Below, one piece after another: positions 26,055 through 34,978 of a DNA stretch of 64,000 nt. This DNA comes from Halobacteriovorax marinus. GTDB taxonomy: Bacteria > Bdellovibrionota > Bacteriovoracia > Bacteriovoracales > Bacteriovoracaceae. Made by a program: the position numbers and the translations under genes. The DNA lies in NCBI GenBank assembly GCA_002163155.1, contig MAAO01000002.1, forward strand, positions 372,001-436,000. Direction: 5' to 3'. Under the pieces are notes generated by a model, which was not told where the DNA came from, searched no databases, and was given only the letters and a program-made list of their open reading frames with translations. Positions within the stretch are counted from its first letter, which is position 1; each line of letters starts with the position of its first letter.

Positions 26055-27675
26055 TTCGTTCTTAAACTACTATAGTGGTAAACTTAATGTCATAGATGAT
26101 TCTAATGCAGAATTGATTCTTGAACCCAATGAAGATATTAAAGGTATTTTTAAAAAGTTGAAAGAAGAGTTTGGATTTATCATGCTCATTGATATCTTTG
26201 GCCTAGATCTTTTAAAGAAGAAGTCGTTTGACCCGCAAAATGAAAGACGATTTCAAGTTGTCTATATACTTCTAAATATGGAAATGCATTTACGTCTTCG
26301 AGTCGTTGTGAATGTTGATGTCGAAAAGAATGAAGTTCTTCCTAGTTGTCGTGATCTTTGGGCAGCCGCTCACTGGTGTGAGAGAGAAATTTGGGAAATG
26401 TTTGGTATCTCGTTTGGCACTGAAAGTGAAAAGCGATTACTTAGCGTAAGTGGTCTTAAAGGGTTTCCTTTTAGAAAAGACTTTTCTTTTAATGGGCTGG
26501 ATGAATCTTTGGATTCTGAAGAAAGCATATTTGAAAATATTACAGATGTTCCAAAATATAAGTTAAATCTAGTCGATAGTTTTAGTATCGGTCCAATTCA
26601 TCCGGCGCTAAAAGGATCAATGAAGTTACATCTACAAATTGAGGGAGATGGAATTCTCAACTCTCAATTAGAAGTTGGTTATCTACATCGATCTATAGAA
26701 AAATTATGTGAAGAAAAATTGTATACGCAAATCATTCCACTGACTGATCGATTGAACTTCTTTTCTGCTGCAAGTAATAATATCGGTTGGTGTAAGGCAG
26801 TAGAAGATCTTGTTAATATTGAGATTAGTGATAAGGCCAAGGCAATGAGAATGGTTGCCAGTGAACTTGCAAGAGTGAGTGATCATACGCAATGTATTGG
26901 TTCAATTGCAAGAGCGGTAGGAATGTTTGAACCTATCCAACTTTCTATCAGTATTAAAGAGATCGTCTCTTCGCTTTTTGAAAGATTGTGTGGGTCTCGT
27001 TTTAATTCTTCAATATCTCGAATTGGTGGAATGAGTGTAGAGGTTCCGAGCGGTTGGGTTAACGACTGTTTAACCACACTAAAAGTTATTTCTAAAAAAG
27101 TGGATGAGATTGACACTCACTTAACTCGCTCAACATTGTGGATAGAAAGACTTCGTACAACCACATTAAATGCCTATGATGCCATTGATCTTGGAATAAC
27201 GGGACCGAACTTAAGGGCCTGTGGAGTCAATTATGATATTAGAAAAGTTTCACCTTATTATTTCTATGAAGATGTCGAATTTGAAATACCTCTTGGGATT
27301 AATGGTGATTGTTATGACCGCTACTTAGTAAGAATTGAAGAAATACGTCAATCTTTAAAAATTATCTCACAAGTTTTAGATAGCTTACCTCTTGGGAAAA
27401 TGTGTGTTGATAAACTTAAGACTGAACTAGATTTAAATCCTCTTAACTTTGCTCCAAATCTTTGTGAAGGTTATTCAATGACAGAAACTCCAAATGGAGA
27501 GTTAGGTTTCTTTATTTCTTCTGACGGTGAGAATCGACCCTATAGAGTTAAAATTAAAGGGCCATCTTTTTTCTCGGCACAAGCATTTTCTTCAATGTTA
27601 GAAAACACGAAAGTAAACGATGCAATGATTTCTCTGTGTTCGATGAATATAGTTGCAGGAGAGGTTGATAGATGA
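26041..27675 (+). CDS. nuoCD: Fused NuoC-NuoD complex I-like subunit with altered quinone site
   Basis: 544 residues; NuoC (about 1-150, with HWCEREIWEMFGI and FPFRKDF) is fused to NuoD (about 180-544, ending in SDGENRPYRVKIKGPSFF and MNIVAGEVDR). In complex I, the NuoD N-terminal loop and a tyrosine hold the quinone head. Here the loop reads GPIHPALKG, with Lys191 where the conserved His sits, and TDRLNF, with Phe240 where the conserved Tyr sits. No [NiFe] cysteine pairs are present, so it is not a hydrogenase subunit. GTG start at 26041, GGGAG upstream; the stop overlaps the NuoI-like gene by four bases. Confidence 0.93.
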   Translation: MVTPNSFLNYYSGKLNVIDDSNAELILEPNEDIKGIFKKLKEEFGFIMLIDIFGLDLLKKKSFDPQNERRFQVVYILLNMEMHLRLRVVVNVDVEKNEVLPSCRDLWAAAHWCEREIWEMFGISFGTESEKRLLSVSGLKGFPFRKDFSFNGLDESLDSEESIFENITDVPKYKLNLVDSFSIGPIHPALKGSMKLHLQIEGDGILNSQLEVGYLHRSIEKLCEEKLYTQIIPLTDRLNFFSAASNNIGWCKAVEDLVNIEISDKAKAMRMVASELARVSDHTQCIGSIARAVGMFEPIQLSISIKEIVSSLFERLCGSRFNSSISRIGGMSVEVPSGWVNDCLTTLKVISKKVDEIDTHLTRSTLWIERLRTTTLNAYDAIDLGITGPNLRACGVNYDIRKVSPYYFYEDVEFEIPLGINGDCYDRYLVRIEEIRQSLKIISQVLDSLPLGKMCVDKLKTELDLNPLNFAPNLCEGYSMTETPNGELGFFISSDGENRPYRVKIKGPSFFSAQAFSSMLENTKVNDAMISLCSMNIVAGEVDR

Positions 27676-28061
27676 TCTTAGAAAGAGAGCTATATAAATC
27701 AATCGGGGCCACTAGAGCAATTGCAAAATCGCTTAGAGTTTACTTTGTCACTATTATTTCTGGATTAATAAAACCAAGACTACAATTAGTGACTAGTTTT
27801 TCTAGAGGACTCCCTGAACTTATAGATTCTAAAAATTGTTCTAATTGCAAGAAATGTGAATTGATTTGCCCTACGAATTGTTTGAGTATTGAAGAGAAAT
27901 CTGATCAACTAGAGAGTTTTATTTTAGATGTCAGTGCCTGTATTTTTTGTGGTCTTTGTAGTGATGTATGTTCCCCCAAAGTGTTAACTCTTACTGATCA
28001 TAGACCTCTGGCTTCTCATGGTGAGAGTCTCTGGAAAATTGATTTAATGAAGAGAGAGTAG
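27672..28061 (+). CDS. nuoI: NuoI-like 2x[4Fe-4S] ferredoxin subunit
   Basis: 129 residues, shorter than typical NuoI (about 160-180). Two cluster motifs are complete: CSNCKKCELICP (about 56-67) and CIFCGLCSDVC (about 94-104). The amphipathic N-terminal 40 residues resemble the membrane-contact helix of NuoI. Overlaps nuoCD by four bases (ATGA). It completes a nuoB-CD-I set that corresponds to the connecting Q-module of complex I. A glycosyltransferase gene starts three bases later. Confidence 0.88.
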   Translation: MILERELYKSIGATRAIAKSLRVYFVTIISGLIKPRLQLVTSFSRGLPELIDSKNCSNCKKCELICPTNCLSIEEKSDQLESFILDVSACIFCGLCSDVCSPKVLTLTDHRPLASHGESLWKIDLMKRE

Positions 28062-28064
28062 TCA

Positions 28065-28775
28065 TTGCAAAAGAACATTTCAATAATATTTTCTGTCTTC
28101 AATGAACTTAGTCTTACATTTTTTGAAGCTTCCTTGAAGCAATTATGTTGTAACCCAAGGGTTGAAGTCATTTGTGTTGATGGTGGAAGCACAGATGGTA
28201 CTAAAGAATTAGTTAAAAGTTATGGAGCAATATTAATTGAAACTCAGGGGCATTCAAGGGCACATCGATTAAATGTTGGAATTTATAGTGCACAAAATGA
28301 TTTAATTTTCCTACATCACCCTAGAAGTTTCATTGATGCTACAGCTATTGAGTATATGTTAGAGCATTACGAGGAATTGAAGTGGGGTGGTTTAACTCAT
28401 CGATTTGATCAAACACACTTTCTTTTAAAATTTACTTCTTGGTATTCTAATAATGTACGGGCAAAGATTAGAGAAATTTTCTATCTCGATCATTGTATTT
28501 ATTTTAAGCGATCACTGTTTTCTACTTACCAAACGATAGTTCCTGAAATTGTTATCTTTGAGGATACTGCCTTAAGTGAAAGGCTTTCTCATGTGGCCCC
28601 TGGAGTTTTACTTCCATTTGAATCTACAACATCTTCCATTCGTTTTAATAAAAATGGAGTTTATAAACAGGCCCTTCTTAATCAAATCATGAAAATAGGG
28701 TACCTGTTAAATATCTCTGATGAAGTTATGAATAAAGTATATGAGAAAGGACTTTCGTTAAACTCTAAATATTAG
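28065..28775 (+). CDS. Family 2 glycosyltransferase
   Basis: 236 residues from TTG 28065 (AGAGAGAG upstream). GT-A fold features: SIIFSVFNE at the N-terminus, VICVDGGSTDGTKELV for nucleotide-sugar binding, GHSRAHRLNVGI, and a following LIFLHHPRS where a DxD-like block is expected (not a classical DXD). It resembles the TIGR04283-type glycosyltransferases of unknown acceptor. Cotranscribed with the nuo genes by spacing, probably without functional linkage. Overlaps the convergent aat gene by four bases. Confidence 0.88.
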   Translation: MQKNISIIFSVFNELSLTFFEASLKQLCCNPRVEVICVDGGSTDGTKELVKSYGAILIETQGHSRAHRLNVGIYSAQNDLIFLHHPRSFIDATAIEYMLEHYEELKWGGLTHRFDQTHFLLKFTSWYSNNVRAKIREIFYLDHCIYFKRSLFSTYQTIVPEIVIFEDTALSERLSHVAPGVLLPFESTTSSIRFNKNGVYKQALLNQIMKIGYLLNISDEVMNKVYEKGLSLNSKY

Positions 28776-29446
28776 AGATGATTTGGTTTAATTCTCTTGT
28801 GTATGTCGGTGGCATTTAACATTTCAATAAAATTTTCTCGATCAACTTCTTTTCCACCTATACTTTCCACTACAGGTGTCACCATTTGGGTATCAAACCA
28901 CTTTACTCCGCCTGCTTTAAGCTTTTGGATTAAATGATAGAGAGCAAATTTAGAAGCATTGTCTTCAATGTGGTACATGGACTCGCCTGAGTAGAAGTTA
29001 CTAATGCAAACTCCGTAAACTCCTCCCACTAATCTTTTAATACCATTAGATTCAAGATAGGTTTCAGCACTATAGGCATATCCATTTTTGAAGAGATTTA
29101 TATATTGTGAAATGATCTCATCAGTAATCCAAGTTCCGTCTTGGTCATTTCTCTTGGCGATGGCGCAATTCATGATAACTGTTTCAAAATTTTGATTGAA
29201 TTCGATCGTGTAAGTGCACTTTTTCAAGAATTTTTTGAAACTCTTCGCCATATGAAAGTCTTTAAACTCTAGAATCCCCCTTGGATTTGGAGAGAACCAG
29301 GCCAATGGCATATCTTCAGAAATAGGCCATGGGAAAATTCCTGACTCGTAGGCAAGCAGAAGTGACTCTGTTTCAAGGTCTCCACCAATCGCTAGAAGAC
29401 CATTCTCATCGGCTTTATCAACGGAGGGGAACTTAAGAATTGCCAC
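28772..29446 (-). CDS. aat: Leucyl/phenylalanyl-tRNA--protein transferase
   Basis: Adds Leu or Phe from tRNA to proteins with N-terminal Lys/Arg, marking them for ClpS/ClpAP degradation (N-end rule). 224 residues. Signatures: GIFPWP near 37, WFSPNPRGIL, GGVYGVCISNFYSGESMYH, and WFDTQMVTPVVESIGG. GTG start at 29446 overlaps the upstream agmatinase-like gene by 14 bases, with GAGG as ribosome site. Last gene of a leftward four-gene operon. Confidence 0.97.
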   Translation of the reverse strand: MAILKFPSVDKADENGLLAIGGDLETESLLLAYESGIFPWPISEDMPLAWFSPNPRGILEFKDFHMAKSFKKFLKKCTYTIEFNQNFETVIMNCAIAKRNDQDGTWITDEIISQYINLFKNGYAYSAETYLESNGIKRLVGGVYGVCISNFYSGESMYHIEDNASKFALYHLIQKLKAGGVKWFDTQMVTPVVESIGGKEVDRENFIEMLNATDIHKRIKPNHL

Positions 29447-30539
29447 TATTCATGGCCTCTATAAGGTGTGCAGAAATTGCTGCTCCAACACTTAGAGTTG
29501 TATGGGGTTCTGGATGAGTTACGTGGTCAGCACAAACAAGAGGAGCTATTTCAACCATATCTGCACCTGTAATTTTAAACTCAGAAGCTAAAAGCTTTAT
29601 GATCGTAATAGCTTGATCCGGAGCTAGGCCTCCTGGTTCTGGAGTTCCCGTGGCACTGGCATATTTTTCATCAAGAGCATCGATATCAAAACTTACATAG
29701 AGTTCGTCTATTTTTTCTTCTATGAGGTATTTTTTTACTTCCTCAGCAATTTGCGCAGGACCTCTCTCTTGTATTTCTTGAGTCCAGTATTGTTGAACAT
29801 TAAAAGTATTTTCCCAGTGAGATCTATCTTTACCACTAGATCTAATGCCTAGTTGTATTAAATGCTCTGCTTTGTTTAAGAAGGGGATGATATGTGTACA
29901 CCAACTTCCAAAACATATGTCAATTCCCAGTCTTTCAACGAGGAGATCTGTGTGAGCATCAAAGTGAATGATCGCAGCTTTTATCCCTTGTTTCTTCTTT
30001 GCCTTTAAATAACTTTTAACTAGCGGATAACTCACTGAGTGATCCCCTCCAATGCCAAAGACTTTCTTTTCAGGAAAGGCTGCATAGAGTTCATCGCAAA
30101 TTGTTTCTGTAATACTTAATGCGCTAACAGGATGCTTAGAGTTCTCATCACTATAGAGTGCTCTTCTGCAATTTTTGATTGTGTCTTCATTTAGGTATTT
30201 ATCATGTAAGAGGTGAGGGATGACACGAACGTCACCAAGGTCAACATAGTTGACTTCAGGATGTTCTTCTAAAAGTGTTGATCTTAAGAAAAGAGGACCC
30301 CAATTAGCTCCTCTTTGTATGCCTCCGCCAGTATCACTACAGACTCCGAGGATGAGTGGAGCATCATTTTTTAAGACGTCCCCTAGAGAGTTATGCCATT
30401 TTTCTTTTATAGATTCATTCGTGCCGTAAAGCTTGTTGTGCAGATGTGCTTTTCTTTCTTTGGCAGTATTAACTGTATAAACACCATCGCCTGGAGGGCA
30501 TAGTAGATCTTTCGCTAACTTTATAAAGTTATCTGTCAT
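29433..30539 (-). CDS. Arginase/agmatinase family ureohydrolase
   Basis: Binuclear-manganese enzyme that hydrolyses a guanidino substrate. 368 residues, longer than typical agmatinase because of a roughly 60-residue N-terminal extension. All metal-binding motifs are intact: GGDHSVSYP, FDAHTD and SFDIDALDEKY, followed by TGTPEPGGL, as in agmatinases and proclavaminate amidinohydrolase. Exact substrate (agmatine, arginine, formiminoglutamate or another) cannot be fixed from sequence. Eight bases separate it from the dehydrogenase gene upstream, and it overlaps aat by 14. Confidence 0.9.
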   Translation of the reverse strand: MTDNFIKLAKDLLCPPGDGVYTVNTAKERKAHLHNKLYGTNESIKEKWHNSLGDVLKNDAPLILGVCSDTGGGIQRGANWGPLFLRSTLLEEHPEVNYVDLGDVRVIPHLLHDKYLNEDTIKNCRRALYSDENSKHPVSALSITETICDELYAAFPEKKVFGIGGDHSVSYPLVKSYLKAKKKQGIKAAIIHFDAHTDLLVERLGIDICFGSWCTHIIPFLNKAEHLIQLGIRSSGKDRSHWENTFNVQQYWTQEIQERGPAQIAEEVKKYLIEEKIDELYVSFDIDALDEKYASATGTPEPGGLAPDQAITIIKLLASEFKITGADMVEIAPLVCADHVTHPEPHTTLSVGAAISAHLIEAMNSGNS

Positions 30540-30547
30540 TTTTATTC

Positions 30548-31495
30548 CTATATTAAAAAATCCTCTCTAATTCTATTTTGAAGAAGAGAATCATTATACT
30601 TGCTCTTGAATTCTTCAAGATCCTTACATTTATGTATGAAGTCATTTATCACATTCCATTCAAAATGTAGAATATTTGTATTTAAAGAATTATGTACACC
30701 AGCTATATGGGAGCTTAAAGTAATATTTTTAAGTCCAAGAAAATCTTTACTCTCAAAAGGCTCTTTTTCAAAAACATCAAGATAAGCATAGGCCCTCTTG
30801 TTTGCCAATAAACTATCCACGAGAGCTGACTGGTCTACTAGTCCACCTCTCGCTGCATTGATAAATAAATAGTAAGGAGCCAGCTTGGCTAGAAATTCCT
30901 TATCAATCATTTTCTCGTTTTTCTTATTTAAACTGCAGGCCATTATAACTATTTCTACATCTGTGGGATCTAGCTTGTTGTCAAATTTATAAGGGTCATA
31001 AATACTAGGGCTCGCACCTAGAGTTTTTAATATGAGTTCAACTCTCTTTCCAATATGGCCATGACCAATGATTAAGATTTTACGATCACTCACAAGGTTT
31101 CTTGACCATTTTCTTGTATTATCCCATTCCGGACTATGGCCAATTTTACTAGTATGTTCAAAAATGGCTGACATGATATAGGTCGCAACTGAATTCATTC
31201 TTATATTACTTCCCACTACAATTGGAAAGTTCACATCTTTTACAAATTCTATGGGGAGATTGTCATAGCCTGAATTTGGGTGCAAGAGTAGTGCGATGTC
31301 ATCTAGGTCTTTTAAGTCTTCTACTTGAGTATTACTAGTTGTAATAATAATTTTTTTTAATCCTTCCTGAGGTTCTTTTTGATAAAGAACTTCAGGAATT
31401 ATTTCAAGGTGCTTTTTCTCAAGAATAGTAAAGTTTGCACCTTGGTAACTGGAAACATTTTTTCTAATTATTTGATAACTTTTATTCACTGACAT
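30548..31495 (-). CDS. D-isomer-specific 2-hydroxyacid dehydrogenase
   Basis: NAD(P)-dependent oxidoreductase of the SerA/phosphoglycerate-dehydrogenase superfamily, 315 residues. NAD site ILIIGHGHIGKRVE (about 151-164, acidic strand end at YDPYK), catalytic Arg in NAARGGLVD, Glu in DVFEKEPF and His in SSHIAGVH. The catalytic domain is complete; there is no ACT domain. Substrate unknown. ATG at 31495 overlaps the C92-type hydrolase gene upstream by 14 bases. serC lies elsewhere in the window (56.1 kb), but a serine-pathway role is not implied by context. Confidence 0.92.
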   Translation of the reverse strand: MSVNKSYQIIRKNVSSYQGANFTILEKKHLEIIPEVLYQKEPQEGLKKIIITTSNTQVEDLKDLDDIALLLHPNSGYDNLPIEFVKDVNFPIVVGSNIRMNSVATYIMSAIFEHTSKIGHSPEWDNTRKWSRNLVSDRKILIIGHGHIGKRVELILKTLGASPSIYDPYKFDNKLDPTDVEIVIMACSLNKKNEKMIDKEFLAKLAPYYLFINAARGGLVDQSALVDSLLANKRAYAYLDVFEKEPFESKDFLGLKNITLSSHIAGVHNSLNTNILHFEWNVINDFIHKCKDLEEFKSKYNDSLLQNRIREDFLI

Positions 31496-33197
31496 ATTGT
31501 GTATCTCTATAGCTAGTAGAGTTGTTATAAATGAATTGTTTAAGTTTTGTTCTACAAACCCTTAATTCAATTCTACGTCTTCTACGACTTCCAACTCTAA
31601 TATTTCTCTTAACTATAGTTTTACAGCTTCTAATTTTTTTGTCAAAAGACTCTTTGCCATTTCGACTTCTTTTTTTGTTGAAAACGTAACCTATTTTCTT
31701 CGCTAGGCTTGAGCTTTTTACTTTTGTTAATTGACCCTTTTTCTTTGACCAATAATTTAAAACAAAATTCACAGGAGATTTTTCGTAGTACATGAGCTCT
31801 GCTACGTTATCAGGAGATATAGTTGGACGACCAAAGATATACTCTGTAGGCCAAGTGATTTCACCAAAGGCTAAGAAGATTAACTCTGAACAAACAATTT
31901 TGTCTGTTGTTTCAACATCGAAATTAAAATCGTATTCTTTACCTAATTGATCAAAAGCTCTTGAATATACCTTTAGAGACAACTCTTTGTTTTTAATTAT
32001 GTCTGGTTTTCTCAAGATAAGAATATCATCAATTTCTAAAAAATCTTTTAAACTCGTAAGTCTAACACCAGGTCTGACAGCTTCAATGATCCTCTTGCCT
32101 GCTTCAATTTCTTTTTGATAGGGAGCAATGACTTCAGAGTTCCAAAGCCCAGCTTCAATCAACTGTTCTTTAGAACCTAAATAGACTGCTGCATGACCAA
32201 AGTGTCCAGGTATAAAAGCGTCAGTAAGGGCAAAAGGAGTTTTCTCAAGAATAATATCTAGCGGTTTTAGAGATTTCTCAAGAGATATTTGAATTTGTTC
32301 ATCATTAAATAGGTAACCGTGACGCCAACGTATTTTTCCAACTAAGTTTCCAAACATTCCACTTATGGCATTTGTTATACTTCCAAAGAAAGAAACCAAC
32401 GTATCTACAAAGACATGATTTTTAATCTCAAATTTATTTTTGGAGAGTACTATATCGTAGGCGAAAGACTCTGGAATACTGGCAATCATCTCTTTTATTT
32501 CTTGATCTAGTTCATGGCCTTTATTTCTAGAGTTCATATCTTTCTTATATTGTATAAAAACTCTAAGATATTCCCTGATAACTTTTCTATGACTATTTTC
32601 TAGAATGTGAGACATCATAATGAAGAGCTCTTTTTCTTTACCATTTACATTTGCTTTTGTTTTAACAATATTTTTTAATAATCTTCTTAATTTACTATCG
32701 TGATAGTAGGTTTGATAATTTTGATAAAAACTACTGTAGAGTTTTAAGTAACTTGATAACCAGAGTAGATCTTTCCCAAATGTAATAGAGTCTCTTGGAT
32801 CTAGAAATTCATTAATTTCTGAAGGTTTCGCGTAAGAATTTAGCTCGTTAAACTTAATCGCAACATGGTGATAGATATTTATAAGGTGACCTAAAATAGA
32901 AATCTGGTGTCCGTTAAGGACCTCATCTCTACCAATTTCTTTTCTGAGTCTTTTTCCAAAATAGAGCGAAAATTTGTCTAGTCTATTTATGGACTTATTT
33001 AGTTTTAGGAAGGATTTTCTATTAATCAGAAAGTCTTCTTCTGTTTTTCCCGTGGAGAACTTTGTTTCTCCCACTGCGGAGTTTAACTCCAAAAACATAG
33101 CGTCTGGATTCGTTAGATCTACACTTAATTGAGAACCAAAAGAATTTATAGTCGCTAGACTTAAAAATACTGATATAATTATGGGTATGAGTTTCAA
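31482..33197 (-). CDS. Exported YiiX/C92-type papain-like hydrolase
   Basis: 571 residues with an export signal (MKLIPIIISVFLSLATINS) from TTG 33197, which has AGAGG upstream. Residues 25-290 are helical and unrecognised. From about 312 there is a circularly permuted NlpC/P60-like domain of the YiiX/YebB (peptidase C92) type: DIILEKTPFALTD, then the His block PGHFGHAAVYLG (His335), and later DKIVCSELIFLAFG with the catalytic-type Cys436. The last 90 residues are strongly basic (RNGKESFDKKIRSCK, RVGSRRRRRIELR). Likely acts in the periplasm or is secreted; the bond cut (amide, ester or lipid) is unknown. First gene of a leftward operon. Confidence 0.85.
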   Translation of the reverse strand: MKLIPIIISVFLSLATINSFGSQLSVDLTNPDAMFLELNSAVGETKFSTGKTEEDFLINRKSFLKLNKSINRLDKFSLYFGKRLRKEIGRDEVLNGHQISILGHLINIYHHVAIKFNELNSYAKPSEINEFLDPRDSITFGKDLLWLSSYLKLYSSFYQNYQTYYHDSKLRRLLKNIVKTKANVNGKEKELFIMMSHILENSHRKVIREYLRVFIQYKKDMNSRNKGHELDQEIKEMIASIPESFAYDIVLSKNKFEIKNHVFVDTLVSFFGSITNAISGMFGNLVGKIRWRHGYLFNDEQIQISLEKSLKPLDIILEKTPFALTDAFIPGHFGHAAVYLGSKEQLIEAGLWNSEVIAPYQKEIEAGKRIIEAVRPGVRLTSLKDFLEIDDILILRKPDIIKNKELSLKVYSRAFDQLGKEYDFNFDVETTDKIVCSELIFLAFGEITWPTEYIFGRPTISPDNVAELMYYEKSPVNFVLNYWSKKKGQLTKVKSSSLAKKIGYVFNKKRSRNGKESFDKKIRSCKTIVKRNIRVGSRRRRRIELRVCRTKLKQFIYNNSTSYRDTQYVSE

Positions 33198-33348
33198 AAC
33201 TGCCTCTCATGTTTAACTTAATCTCAGTGAAACTATCCTTGTATGCGTCGTGCGTCAATGACCTCTGTAAAGATTAGCCATGGTTAAACTGTTGAAATTA
33301 GGTAATGCTTATTGACTTCGGGCCTTGTAGGACTTAAAAGATCTAATT

Positions 33349-33362
33349 GCCAATGAATTGGC
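33349..33362. promoter_or_regulatory. Palindrome in the C92 hydrolase/map divergent region
   Basis: GCCAATGAATTGGC: 6-base perfect arms around GA, centred about 25 bases upstream of the map start in the 183-base gap between two divergent genes. The position fits an operator or 5'-leader element, but the arms are short and chance is possible. Confidence 0.3.
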
Positions 33363-33380
33363 GTATTTAAGGAAGAGATT

Positions 33381-34157
33381 ATGATTTCAATAAAATCCAG
33401 TAGAGAAATTGAACTAATGAGAGAGACTTGTACACTTGCTACAAGAACTATGGAGTATATAGAACCATTCATTAAGCCAGGTGTATCTACAGAAGAGTTA
33501 AACAAGTTATGTCACGACTATATTATTGAAAATGGTGCTTATCCTTCACCTTTAAACTACCACGGATTTCCTAAGTCTATTTGTACTTCTAGAAATGAAA
33601 TAATATGTCATGGTATTCCATCTAAGAAAGATATTTTAGAAGATGGAGATATTTTAAATATTGATATTACGACTTACTTAAAAAAGTTTCACGGTGATAC
33701 AAATAAAACTTTCTTCGTTGGAGAGGTTTCTCCTGAGGTGAAAAAACTCGTTGAAGTCACTTACATGTGTATGAGGGAAGGAATCAATCAAGTTAAGCCT
33801 GGTGGGCATATTGGAGATATTGGAGCTGTGATCGAAGAGATTGCTCATGATCATGGCTACTCTGTTGTTGAAGAGTATTGTGGTCATGGAATTGGCCGAG
33901 AGTTTCACGAAGAGCCACAAGTTGTACATGTAGGTAAACGTGGTGCTGGGCCAGAAATAAAACCAGGAATGACTTTTACAATCGAACCTATGATTAACTT
34001 AGGTAAGAGGCACTGTAAGGTGCTTAAAGATGGTTGGACAGTTATAACTAAAGATAAGAAGTGGTCAGCTCAATTTGAACACACAATTCTTGTGACTGAA
34101 ACTGGTCATGAGATTTTAACTTTACGTTCTGACGAAGAGAAAATTTTCAAACTTTAA
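33381..34157 (+). CDS. map: Methionine aminopeptidase, type I
   Basis: Removes the N-terminal methionine from new proteins. 258 residues, typical type I length. The five metal ligands are visible: Asp in NIDITT, Asp in GDTNKTF, His in GHGIGREFHEEP, Glu in FTIEPMIN and Glu in QFEHTILVTE. The substrate-pocket block NYHGFPKSICTSRNEIICHGIP is conserved. Ribosome site GGAAGAG. Its stop overlaps the start of the Fe-S protein gene by one base (TAATG). Confidence 0.97.
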   Translation: MISIKSSREIELMRETCTLATRTMEYIEPFIKPGVSTEELNKLCHDYIIENGAYPSPLNYHGFPKSICTSRNEIICHGIPSKKDILEDGDILNIDITTYLKKFHGDTNKTFFVGEVSPEVKKLVEVTYMCMREGINQVKPGGHIGDIGAVIEEIAHDHGYSVVEEYCGHGIGREFHEEPQVVHVGKRGAGPEIKPGMTFTIEPMINLGKRHCKVLKDGWTVITKDKKWSAQFEHTILVTETGHEILTLRSDEEKIFKL

Positions 34158-34978
34158 TGAGTAATTTTAATCAAAAGCCTTTTCTTATTTCATCTGAATC
34201 TGCAATTGAAATAGGTTCTCAAAATTATCAAGTCTATTTAGATATTAATAATCGCTCTCGCTTAGAGGGCTTTTATTTTCTTTGTGCAAAAGAAGATCCT
34301 TGGTTTGTTGTCTTTCAATCCTTTGCTCTTGTTTTAGAAGGAGTTCGACTTGAAGGTATTGAGCAAGCGGTATTAAGTTGGAAAGAAGGTCATAAAGATA
34401 TTTTAAAAAAACAATTCATCATGCTGCCCGAGTTTCTCCTGCATCTTGCTCTGGATCAGTATCATGGTAAAAACCATGATCATGAATCCCTGAGTAAGTT
34501 TAAAAGTGAACAGCTTATTTGTCGCTGTTTTGGAGTTTACGAACAGCATATTGAGGAACATGTTCAAAGTTATCCTAAGGCGACTGTGCTGGATATTGCT
34601 GATGAGCTTAGAGCAACTATTGGTTGTGGCACTTGCCACTCAAGGGTTGTTGAATATTTGGAAAAGTGTCTAAGTAAGAGCATAATTGAAAACCTAGAAG
34701 AGACAGACTTGGCCGTTGAGTTTGATAGTGATGGGAAAAGGATTCGACCTCTTGGGCTCACTCCTAGTGACTTTGTTTTAAAAATAGATCAACTAAAAAA
34801 TAAGTGGATTAAAGATCAAGAGCTTACTAGATACAAGATTGAAATAGAAAGTATCACAGGGTTAGAAATTGACTTCAGTGTTGAGCCTCAAGATAATGGA
34901 CAATATATTGTGGACACCCTTAAAGAGCATATTGAATCTAAGCTTAATTTAATTCTTCGTTTTAACCTTCTTGATTAA
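34157..34978 (+). CDS. NifU-like protein with BFD [2Fe-2S] domain
   Basis: 273 residues. A bacterioferritin-associated-ferredoxin type [2Fe-2S] domain is clear at about 118-172, with ligands Cys122, Cys124 (ICRCFG), Cys157 and Cys160 (GCGTCHSR). This places it near NifU-type scaffolds. The N-terminal 100 residues have the outline of a NifU/IscU N-domain (FQSFALVLEGVRLEGIEQAV) but lack the cluster-binding cysteines of that domain. The C-terminal 100 residues lack the CxxC of an Nfu domain. So only the BFD centre seems able to bind iron-sulfur. Translationally coupled to map, whose enzyme needs metal. Confidence 0.75.
   Translation: MSNFNQKPFLISSESAIEIGSQNYQVYLDINNRSRLEGFYFLCAKEDPWFVVFQSFALVLEGVRLEGIEQAVLSWKEGHKDILKKQFIMLPEFLLHLALDQYHGKNHDHESLSKFKSEQLICRCFGVYEQHIEEHVQSYPKATVLDIADELRATIGCGTCHSRVVEYLEKCLSKSIIENLEETDLAVEFDSDGKRIRPLGLTPSDFVLKIDQLKNKWIKDQELTRYKIEIESITGLEIDFSVEPQDNGQYIVDTLKEHIESKLNLILRFNLLD

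Noticed and set aside
26041-28061. [NiFe] hydrogenase (group 4) reading of the nuoCD/nuoI genes
   Set aside because: Neither of the CxxC pairs that bind nickel is present, and the C-terminus ends in the NuoD motif IVAGEVDR.
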